64,000 nt of DNA. It comes from Odobenus rosmarus divergens (lineage: Eukaryota; Chordata; Mammalia; Carnivora; Odobenidae). Of this stretch, positions 25,101 through 36,900 are shown piece by piece. Positions within the stretch are counted from its first letter, which is position 1. Every line of letters starts with the position of its first letter. The notes beneath the pieces are model-generated. The model saw only the letters and a list, made by a program, of their open reading frames with translations, did no database searches and was not told the origin of the DNA. The stretch lies in assembly GCF_000321225.1 (NCBI RefSeq), contig NW_004450382.1, forward strand, positions 908,675-972,674. The letters are read 5' to 3'. The position numbers were made by a program, and so were the translations under genes.

Positions 25101-28100
25101 GACAAACCATAAGAGACTCGTAAGCGTAGGAAACAAACTGAGGGCTGCTGAAGGGTAGAGGGGTAGGGGGAAGGGGTAACTGGTGATGGACATTAAGGGG
25201 GCACGTGATGTAATGAGCACTGGGTATTATATAAGACTGATGAATCACTGACCTCTACCTCTGAAACCAATAATATATGTTAATTAATTGAATTTAAATT
25301 TTAAAAATGTTAGTTGGAAAAAAAGATAAAAATAATGTATGATTCCACTTATGTGAGGTACTTAGAATAGTCAAAATCATAAAAGACAGGAAGTATAATG
25401 GTGGTTGTCTGGGGCTGGGGGAGGGGAGAATGGGGAGTTACTGTTTGAATCAGTATAATGTTTCAGTTTTACAAGATGTAGAGAGTTTTGGGGGTGGATA
25501 GTGGTGATGGCTACACAAAAATATGAATGTGTTTAACATCACTGAACTCTATACTTAAAAATGGTTAAGATGGTAAATTTTATGTTACTTGTATTTTAAC
25601 ACAATAAAAAAAGTGTGTTTCAAATTGGGATTATGTTAAATCTATAAATCAGTTTGGGGATAATCATCTTTACATTGATTCTTCTAATTCATGAACATGA
25701 TATATCTCTTCATTTACTTAGATATTCCTTAATTTAAAATTTTATCTAAATGAAGTTTATAAATTTTATCTGCCAGAGGTCTTGTACAATGTTTGATTAG
25801 ACTTATTTCTAGGTAGAGTCTATTTTAAAATTCTTTTTTAGGGTGCCTGGGTGGCTCAGTTGGTTAAGCGACTGCCTTCGGCTCAGGTCATGATCCTGGA
25901 GTGCCAGGATCGAGTCCTGCATCAGGCTCCCTGCTCAGCAGGGAGTCTCCTTCTCCCTCTGACCTCCCCCCTCTCATGTGCTCTCTCTCTCTCATTCTCT
26001 CTCTCAAATAAATAAATAAAATAAATTCTTTTTTAAGTGGTACCTTTTTAGAAATTTTTATTTTCTCTTTGTTGCTAGGTAAGGATTGCATTAAAATTCA
26101 AATTATACCAGAGCGAGGTATCCAAATTAATACATGAAAAAATATAGAAGTGTTAAAGTACAAATTTTATCCCCCAAAATTACATGGATTATTTGGGTGG
26201 TAGAATTAGAAATAGATAATAGGAAAATTATGCCATGTTTCATTAAGTGGGCTTTAATAAATGACAGTGCTGTTGATTTATAATAACACTTATGGGACAA
26301 ACTAATCTTAATGAATAGTATAAAATCAGACATAATAGTTGAATTTCTGATAATACAGAATGCTACTGAATATTGTATTATGGTTCTAGGCTATTAGCAT
26401 CACTAAACCTTCTGATATGTGTCTCTTTTATTTAACTCAGGTGAAAAGGATTCGATGATTTTTGACTGTACTGAATGCTATGATCCAGTTACTAAACAGT
26501 GGACAACTGTAGCTTCAATGAATCACCCCCGCTGTGGCTTGGGAGTGTGTGTGTGTTATGGGGCTATCTATGCTTTGGGTAATTATGCTTTTTGGTTTAA
26601 GGATATCTAGTATTACTTAAATTCTTAGATTCTAATTACTTTAGACATTTCCCTTCTCTCCCATAAGAAACTTATATTTTTTCAGCTTTATAAATTTTTA
26701 TTTTCAAAATTGAATTATTTGGGGAATATTGTCAAGTATGGAGTTCTTAGAAAGAGATGGAGATAAAATGTAGATAAGATGTCCAGTGAAGTACTTTAGC
26801 TAACTAGTTAAATCTCATGATTAGGATAGCCATTCTGAATATGCAGAAGTTGTTTCAAAAGGTAGTTTTGCAAAATACCTTTATTTCCTAAGCAATATGA
26901 TGAGCTTTTGTTTTTATTTTGTTTTGTTTTTTTAAATCTCTGATGAAAACTAGGCAGAGTTAAGATCCAAGTTTTATAGTCAGATTCTTTTTTGTATGAT
27001 CTTGGACAAATAACCCTTTGGTCCATGTGATAATCATTCACAATATAAAGTTGCCAGATTAGATGTTTTCTAAGGTATTTTTCATAGATAAGACTCCTTT
27101 ATCCAGAACTGACATTTTTCTATTTGGTTACAGGTGGATGGGTTGGAGCTGAGATAGGGAACACCATTGAACGATTTGATCCTGATGAAAATAAGTGGGA
27201 AGTAGTTGGCAACATGGCTATGTCACGCTACTACTTTGGGTGTTGCGAAATGCAAGGTAATTGCTTTCTAAAAACTTTTTCCTGAAAATGTATTTTATTT
27301 TATTTTATTTGTTTATCTTTTGGGGGAGGGACAGAGGGAGAGAAGAGAATCCTAAGCAGGCTCCATGCCCAGCATGGAGCCCAACATAGGGCTCAATCTC
27401 ACAACCCTGAGATCATGACCTGAGCTGAAATCAAGAGTCAGATGCTTAACTGACTGAGTCACCCAGGTGCCCCCCGCTTTTTCCCCTAAAAATATATTTT
27501 TTAAAAAAACTAAGCTTGGGGGCACCTGGGTGGCTCAGTTCGTTAAGCGACTGCCTTCAGCTCAGGTCACGATCCTGGAGTCCCGGGATCGAGTCCCACA
27601 TCGGGCTCCCTGCTCCGCAGGGAGTCTGCTTCTCCCTCTGACCCTTACCCCTCTCATGCTCTCTCTCTCAAATAAATAAATAAAATCTTTAAAAAAAAAA
27701 CCAAACTTGAAGCTTTATTTTCACAAAACTATATTTTATGTCTGTTAGTATTGAATGCTTGACACTAACAATATGGAAGTATTGCTTTTAACATTTTATA
27801 TGTTTTAACCTCATATTCTTATTTCTGTATTGCCAAAATAATCATTTTTTTTCCAAAATAAACAAAGCTAGAATTAAAAATTACAGATAGGCACAAATAC
27901 CTGACTGGCAAAATAAGCATTTGAAACTTCATCCATCTTTGTCACTTTCTCTCCCATACAACCCTTAGTAAGTATTTCTAAGTAGGAAGAAGATATAAAA
28001 AACAATCTTCACTGTCTCTTCTGATTGAGTCCACACAGAATATAATGCTATGACAGATTTGAAAAATGTTGTACTACATATTAAAATGGTGTACAAACAT

Positions 28101-30884
28101 TATTTTAATTGTCTACTATATCCTGAGAAGTAGTTGGTAAGCACTGTCAAGTAGAACCTGATTCTTGGTCCAGAATTGGAGAGCAGATTTATATGTACCT
28201 GTAGAGTAGTGAGCAGTGTGCTCATTGTTATAACAACTCAACCTGCTATTCCCAGCTCAAGTTCTTTCTGCTTTGTGAATACCTTCTCAGATTTCCATTA
28301 GCATTTTAATGTTCAAATTACATGGTACAGACTGTATTCTATTGTGTAATACTATAGTGTTCTCTAATTGTTTTATATCTATTATTTTTATCTTCTCATA
28401 TAAATTAGGTGTTCTGAGACTTAGTTTTCAACATGGGGTGAGGGGCAGTTTCCCTCCTACTAACAAGAAGAGGTTCTCAGAACACCAGCTGGGTGTTGGA
28501 GAATTCAACTCTAACACTATGTACCTATACCTGAAGATAGCATCAAATTCCACAGGTTGAAGCTCAGTCCTACAAGACACTCATCCTCCCCAGGCTATTT
28601 CCTGTGCTTCTGATAGACTGGCTATAGATCAGAAGTTCTAACGGTCCCTCCTCTTCAGGTTCAATTAATTTGCTAGGGTGACTCACAGAACTCAGAGAAA
28701 ATGTTACTACTAAAATGATATAATGCAGGAACAGCTAGATGGAAGAGATGCAAAGTCGTTATGAGGAAGGCGCACAGAGTTTTCATGCCCTCTCCAGATA
28801 CTCCACTGTCCCCACATTTCCACGTATTCACCACCCCAGAAGCTCTCCAAACCCTTTCTTTTGGATTTTTATGGAGGCTTCACTATACATTGGCATGAGT
28901 GGTTAAATCATTGGTCATTGGTGATTGATTCAACCTCTATACGTTCTCCTCTCCCCAGAGGTCAGGGGCTGAGACTGAAAGTTCCCACACTCAAATCATA
29001 GCTTTGGCTCCTTTGGCAACCACACCCCATCCTTAAGTGCTTTCCCAAAGTTACCTCGTTAGCATAAAAAAAGACAACCCTGATCATTCCTAACACTTCA
29101 GAAATTCCAAGGGTTTGGGTTGCTGTGAGCAAGGAATTGTGGATGAAGACCATATATAGATGAGAAATATATATATATATTATAATTTTATTTTTTAAGA
29201 CTTTATTTATTTGAGGGGTGGGGAGAGAGAACATGAGCAGGGGGAGGGGCAGAGGGAGAGGGAGAAGCAAACTCCCGCTGAGCAGGGAGCCCCACACAGG
29301 GCTGGATCCCATGACCTGAGCCAAAGGCAGACACGTAACCAACTGAGCCACCCAGGTGCCCCCCAATTATGTATTTCTTATAAATCACAGTATTGTATCT
29401 TCTAAAATCATAGAGCTAGAGAGGCATCTTGGAGATTATCTATTTCAACCCCTTTATTTATAGATGAGCAAGCTGAAGATCAGGAAGGTTGTAAATTGTC
29501 TTTTCCCATAGCTGGTTACTGGCAAAGCTGAATCTAGAACCCAAGTTCACTGACATTTAGCTCACATTTCTTAAAATGCCATTCTTTATAACTTATAGCT
29601 CCTCATTGTAGATTGTCAGAACCATTAGTTTCAAATCAAATTTAATAAGAAACTCACTGTGAATTATATTCTATTGTAATCTAGTAATTGATCCTGAATA
29701 CCTTAATCTAGCCATATAACTATTCTAATTTGAATTCAATTCTCTATATCCATTTGAGCAACAGGAAGGCTGTCACCAAACAAGGCCATATCATTCCCAG
29801 TTTAAGTGCATGGCATTTTTTTAGGGGGGAAAAAAAATCACTGTCCCTTTCCTTTTTTACCTCATGGTAGCAGTGGTTCTGGAACTTGAGATCATCAAGC
29901 AGATAATAAGATGGAAAACCTTGTCTGACTGTTTTGTTATAGCATTATAAGTTCTTTGAAAAATAAATGTCACTTAATTTTTTTTGAAGATGTATTTATT
30001 TATTTTAGAGAGAGAGCACGTGCATGGGGATGGGGGAAGGGCAGAAGGAGAGGGAGAGAATCTTAAGCAGACTCCATGCTTAGTGTGGAGCACAACGACA
30101 CAGGACCCTGAGATCATGACCTGAGCCAAAATCAAGAGTCGGATGCTTAACCGACTGAACTACCGGGCACCCTTTAAATGCCACTTTAAATTATACCTCT
30201 AATTCTTGTAACATGCTTAAATGTGAGCTATGTTATACTAGACAGAAGTCAATTTCTCTCTTAAAGGATAATGTGATCCTTACATTAAAATATGGCATCA
30301 GCATAGCAGACATAAATCACAACTATTACTTTTTATAATTATTTATATTCTATTTTCTGTAGCATCTGAACAAAAATATTCTGTTTCCAGGTTTAATTTA
30401 TGTAATTGGGGGCATCAGCAATGAAGGAATAGAGCTTCGTTCTTTTGAAGTATATGATCCACTTTCTAAGCGTTGGTCTCCACTTCCTCCAATGGGAACC
30501 AGGAGAGCATATCTTGGTGTGGCTGCACTCAATGACTGTATCTATTCTGTTGGAGGGTGGAATGAGACACAAGATGCTCTTCATACTGTAGAAAAATACT
30601 CCTTCGAAGAGGTAGGTTGGATGATTTCAAATGCTTAATATGCTGTTATTCTTTTAATGTCTATAAGATCTATAGTGATGTGCATTCTTTTATTCATGAT
30701 ATTAATCATTTGTAAGGTTTTTTTTGCTTTTCAGAACACCAACTTTGGTGTCATAGGTTTTTTTCTATTGATTGCCCATCTTCTGTTTCACTGATTTCTG
30801 TTTCTATCTTTTTTCTTATTTCTATTTGTTTTTGGTTTAATTTGCACTTTTTTCTAAATTCTTAAAGTAGAAGCTTAAATGATT

Positions 30885-30916
<32 letters not shown>

Positions 30917-33900
30917 GATTTTATTTATTTGACAGAGAGAGACGCAGCAAGAGAGGGAACACAAGCAGGGGGAGTGGGAGAGGGAGAAGCAGGCTTCCTG
31001 CTGAGCAGGGGGCCCAATGCGGGAATATGACCTGAGCCGAAGGCAGATGCTTAAAGACTGAGCCACCCAGGCACCCCTTAAATGATTGATTTTAGACCTT
31101 TCTTTTTTTATAATGTAAATGTTTAAAACTATAAATTATTTTCAAGCACTGTTTTAAGTGCATCCCCCACATTTTGATATGTTGTATTTTATTTATTTAT
31201 TTGGTTATATTTTAATTAGCATTTATCTTGAAATATCTTCTAATTTCCCTGGTAATTTCTTTTTTGAGCAGTGAGTTGTTAGAAGTATGTTATTTATTTT
31301 CCAAATATTTGGGGATTTTCCAGATCTTTGTATTACTTATTTCTAATTCAACTCCATTGTGATCAGAGAGCATACTTTGTATGATTTCTGTCTTGGTAAA
31401 TGGTTCCATGTCTGCCTAAAGGGAATTTGTATTCTGCTGTTGTTGAGTGTAGTAGTCTATAAATGTCAGTTAGACAAATTGGTTAGTGTTGTTCAAGTCT
31501 TCCCTAGTCTTTTTAACTTGTGCAATTGTTTTGTCAATTATTAAGAAAGAAGGGTTGAAATCTTCAAATGTAATTACAGATTTGTCTGTTTCTCCTTTCA
31601 TTTTTGTCAGGTTTTACCTCAGAAATGTAGGAGCCAAGGGCAGGCTGCCCCAACATGTGCCACTTTGGCATCTTGATTATTTTATTATTTTATTAAAGAT
31701 CTATTTATTTGAGAGAAAGAACTTGAGCAGGGGGAGGGACAGTGGGAGAGGGAGAGAAACAGACTCCCCTCTGAGCCAGGAGCCCGCCACAGTGCTCAAT
31801 CACAGGAAACTGAGATCATGACCCAAGCTGAAACCAAGAGTCAGATGCTTAACTGACTGAGCCACCCATGCCCCCCTGGCATATTGATTATTTTAAATAA
31901 AAGTTACTTAAGAGACAGGCTATGCAAGAAGGACTTTCTGACCCTCCTCTGTCCCCCTAAAAGCAGGAAATAAATCTCTTATTTGAAAGGTACCTTCCTT
32001 GTACCAGGAGGTTTAAAAAGGCATCTGTATCACCCAGTTGGGAAATTTAGAGCGAAGAAGAATGTATAAACAACCCTTGTTACTTTTTTACTAATTTATT
32101 ATCAGAGCCCAAATTCCCTTTAGAACTTCTTACTAATTAAAGCTCCTAAAGTTAATTTTACTTTTAATTTTACTTTGTCCTGTCAATTCCCCACAGATTT
32201 ATTGTCTCTGTATAAAAACTGCCTTGGCCACTTCTTTAGATCTCAATTACATTATTGGGCCTCTTGTGCAAGTAATAAAACTTTTTTTTCTCTTGTTAAT
32301 CTGTCTGATGTAAATTTAATTCTTAGTCGAGCTGGAAGAATTTACCCTAAGAGTAAAGGAAGAATTTTTCCTTCCCTGCGCATATTTTGAATCTCTGTTA
32401 TTAAGTGTGTACAGGTTAAGATTATTGTCTTCTTGATGAATTTGATCCTTTTCACAGTCATGGAATATTTGTCTTTATCTTTGGTAATATTCTTTGTTCC
32501 TAAGTCTACTTTGTCTGATATTAATGTAACCACTGATGTAGCCAAGCTATCTTTTGATTATTATGTGCCTGATACATCTTTTTCTTTCCTTCCACTTTAA
32601 ATCTATCTACATCTTTATAAGCTGCATCTCTTGTAAGATAACACACAGTTGTAGTCTCTTTTTTTGTCCAGTTTGACAATCTCCAACTTTCAAATGGAGT
32701 CTTTAGAGTTTTTACTATTTATATGTAATGTAGTTACAGAAATGGTCGGTTTTTAGACTCCTGTTTTGCAGTTTTTCTATTTGTACAATTCATTCTTTGA
32801 TCATTTTTTTCCCTCTTTTCTGTCTTTATGTTGATTGTTTTAGTATTCCATTTTATCTCTTTTATTATCCAATTAACTATAACACTTCACTTTTTAGTGG
32901 TTACTGTAGGGTTTACATTATGTATTATATTTATACTATACATATTACTGTATCAAGGTGACCTTCGAATAGTATCATATTACTTCACGTTCTTGTTCTT
33001 TTTTTTTTAATTTCAAACCATTTTTATTTATTTATTTTTAGCTTTCTCTCTTTTTTTAAAGATTATTTATTTATTTATTAGAGAGAGTGAGAGAGAGAGT
33101 ACAAGCAGGGGGAGTGGCAGAGGGAGAAGCAGGCTCCCCACTGAGTAGGAAGCCTGATGCAGCGCTTGATCCCAGGACCTGGGATCATGGCCTGAGCCGA
33201 AGGCAGACGCTCAACTGACTGAGCCACCCAGGGACCCCAACAATCAGTTATATTTAAAATAAGATTTTTTTTAAAGATTTTATTTATTTATTTGACAGAG
33301 AGAGGGAACACAAGCAGGGGGAATGGGAGAGGGAGAAGCAAGCTTCCCGCCGAGCAGGGAGCCCGATGTGGGACTCGATCCCAGGACCCTGGGATCATGA
33401 CCCGAGCCGAAGGCAGACGCTTAATGACTGAGCCACCCAGGCGCCCCTCAAAAAATTTTTTTTTAATTTTATTATTATTTTTTAAAGATTTTATTTATTT
33501 ATTTGACAGAGACAGACACGCAGCGAGAGAGGGAACACAAGCAGGGGGAGAGGGAGAAGCAGGCTTCCCGCGGAGCAGGGAGCCCAATGCAGGGCTCGAT
33601 CCCAGGACTCTGGGATCATGACCTGAGCCGAAGGCAGACGCTCAATGACTGAGCCACCCAACTGCCCCTAAAATAAAATTTTAATGTTAAAGTCTTTCTA
33701 ATTATGCCTATATTAATCATTCCTAATTCCTAGTTCTTTTTTTTTTAAGATTTTATTTTTATTTATTTATTTGTTAGAGAGAGAGAGCAAAAGAGTGCAC
33801 AAGCAGGGCGAGCAGCAAACAGAGGGAGAAGCAGGCTCCCCGCTAAGCAGGGAGCCCGATGCAGGACTCAAACCCAGAACCCCGGGAGCTGAAGGCAGAT

Positions 33901-36900
33901 GCTTAACTGACTGAGCCACCCAGGCGTCCGGATCATTCCCACTTCTATTCTTTTGTGTAGAACTAAGTTTCTGTCTCATAACATTTTCTCTTAGCATGAA
34001 GAACTTCCTTTAGTATTTTTTTTAGTGCTGGTCTGCTGGCATTTATTCTCTTAGTGTTCATTTTCTTTCTTTCCTTTTTTTTTTAAATATTTACTTGTCA
34101 GAGAGAAAGAGACAGAGAACACAAGCAGGGGGAGCAGCAGAGGGAGAAGCAGACTCCCCGCTGAGCAGGGAGCCTGATGCAGGACTCGATCCCAGGCCCC
34201 TGGGATCATGACCTGAGCTGAAGGCAGACGCTTAACTGACTGAGCCACCCAGGCATTCCTTATTGCACTATTTCTGATAGGAAGTCAGTAGTCATTCTTA
34301 TCCTTTGTTCCCTTGTATGTAATGTGTCTTTTTTTCCTTTGGAGGCTTTTACAATTTTCTCTTTATTATGGGTTTCCAGTAATTTGATTATGGTGTGTCT
34401 TTTTGGAGTTTTGTGTTTAACCTGTTTAGAATTCATTGAACTCCTTGAATCTGTGGAATTAGAGCTTCCATCAGAGTAAATGTTTTCAGCCTTATTTCCT
34501 CAGATATTCTCCTGCTCTTTTTCTGAGACTCCAATAACATGTATGTAAGACCACTTTAATATTGTCCCCCAGGTCACTGAGGCTCTGTTAATTTTTTTTT
34601 CCCCATCTTTTTTCTCTCTGTGCTTCAGTTCATTTTTGTTTTACAGCTTCATTGAGGTATACTTAATAAAAATTGTGTAGATTTAAGGTGTATAATGTGA
34701 TGTTTTGATATATATTATGAAATAATTACCAAATCAAGCTAATTAACATATTCATCACCTTATAGTTTCCTTTTCCTTTTTTTCCCATTTAACTTAAGTC
34801 TTTATTATTCATTCTAATTTAAAAAAAAATTCCAGTGTAGTTAAACATACAGTATAATATTAGTTTCAGATTCTCTTTTCCTTTTTTCGTGTGTGGTGAG
34901 CATTGCTTTCTTACCAAATTTCAGGTATACGATATAGTATTATGAATTATAGTTTCCATGTTGTATATTAGATCTCTAGAACTTATTCATCTTGCCTAAG
35001 TGAAATTCTGTTCTCTGTGCTTCAGTTTGGATGATTTCTCTTGCTGTGTTTTCAAGTTCATTAATCTACATTGTCACACTTCTAGTTTGCAGTGTCTAAT
35101 TACATTTAGGGAATTTTTCGCTTCAGATATTATATTTTTTAGCTCTAAAAGATCTTTTTGGTTGTTGTTTTTAATATCTTCCATTTCGCTCCTCATGTTC
35201 ATGTTTTCCTTTAGATCCTTGAACATATTTATAATATCTGTTTTTAAGTCCTTGTCTGCTGATTTCATTATCACCATCACTTTTGGACCTGTATCTGTTG
35301 AACTTTTTCTTCCTGTTTGAGTCACCTTCTTCCTGCTTTTCCACATTTCTAGTAACTTCTGATTGGATGGTGGATACTGTGACTGTTACTTTGCTGAGTG
35401 TTTGGATTTTATTTTCTTCTTTTAGGAAGTATTGAGTTTACTTTTGGTAAGCAGCTAAATTATTTGCAAATCAGACTGATTCTTTTGAGACATATTCTTA
35501 AGCTTTGTAAGGAAGAGTAGTCGAGAGTAGTCTTTCCTTTAGGTTTCCTACTAAATAAAGAATGACCCTTCTTGAGTCTCTACTGAATGTCCTAGCTGTT
35601 CAGCAAGGTGTCTTTATTTTGGCTAGTCAAAACTAGAATGTCATCCAGCTCTGTGTGAGCTCTGGGTATTGTTCAGCTTACAACTCCTAAAATGGAAAAC
35701 AGTTTCTCTAGTCACAATACTTTTGACACCAAATGTGTGGGTTTTCCATACTGAGCTGTTTTCCAGTTCTCTCTGGTCACCAACTAGGTACCCTCAAGTC
35801 AATTCATTTCTGACCCTAACAACCCCACAAGTTAAGAGCTCAGTTTCTCTCTTTTTTTAAAAAATAATTTATTTATTTGACAGAGAGAGAGAGAGACAGT
35901 GAGAGAGGGAACCCAAGCAGGGGGAGTGGAAGAGGGAGAAGCAGACTCCCGGCTGAACAGGGAGCCTGATGCGGGGCTCGATCCCAGGACTCTGGGATCA
36001 TGACCTGAGCTGAAGGCAGACGCTTAATGACTGAGCCACCCAGGCACCCCAAGAGTTCAGTTTAAAAAGATTGCCCCTCACTTTACATGCCACTACAAGT
36101 AGTGGGTCCTCAGGTTAACCACTGACTTATTTACACTTGTCTGACTTGGCTACAAATTGGGGGTTCCCATAATCCTTTCCTCAGATTCAATAATTTGCTC
36201 TAATGGCTTACAGAACTCAGGGAAACACTGTATGTACTATTAGTGGTCTATTATAAAGGATACAAATGGATAACCAGATAAAGAAGTATATAGAGCAAGG
36301 TCCAGAAGGGTCTTGAATGTAGGAGTCTATGTAGAATTTGGGTTGTAACACTCTCTTGACACATGGATGTGTTCACGAACTTGGAAGCTCTCTGAACACC
36401 ATAGTATAGAGATTTTATGGAGGCTTCATCATGTAGGCATAATTGATTATTAATTCAACCCCCAACCCTTCTCCCCTCCCCAAATGATAGGGGGTGGGGC
36501 TAAAAGTTCCAAGCTTCTAATTCTGGCTTGGTCTTTCTGGTAACCAGCCCCCATTTCTGAAGCTATTTAAGGAGTCCACCAAGAGTTGCCTCATTTGAAC
36601 AAAAGACACTTCCATCATCCAGGGAATTCCCAGGGATTTAGGAGTTCTGAGTCAGGAACTGGGCCCAGAGGCCAAATGTATACTTCTTGTTATATCATAT
36701 CCTCCTATGAGTTGTTCTTTGCCTGTTTCTCATGGAGTTTTACTTTATGCATTGCACAGATTAGTGGCATTCAGCTAAAGACACAAGGGGACCTCTGGCA
36801 GTCTTGCTTGCAAATCTTGGCTGCTTCAACTTCTCTAAACTCTGATCTCTGCCTCCTAAATCAGATTACCATCATGCTGTGCTTGGGAATTCCCTTCTCT

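Larger units (their letters stand above)
30700..35560 (-). mobile_element. large old L1 (antisense), broken by later insertions
   Basis: Pieces of reverse-oriented L1 fill most of IPP intron 8: ORF2-like segments at 31080-31615 and 32385-33010 (TTGTGATCAGAGAGCATACT, AAGTCTACTTTGTCTGATAT), and at 33960-34070 and 34260-34600. At 35074-35346 a minus-strand frame reads like the L1 ORF1 coiled coil ([18 protein letters not shown]). The ORF1-right, ORF2-left order fits one minus-strand L1M/HAL1-like element, although more than one copy may be present. No intact frame is left. Confidence 0.6.

Noticed and set aside
28962..29366. 134-codon minus-strand frame
   Set aside because: Mostly SINE-derived; recurring peptides such as SAQVM and [10 protein letters not shown] are SINE translations.
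35074..35346. Coiled-coil-like 90-codon minus-strand frame as a cellular gene
   Set aside because: Its sequence resembles L1 ORF1 and it lies at the expected end of an antisense L1.
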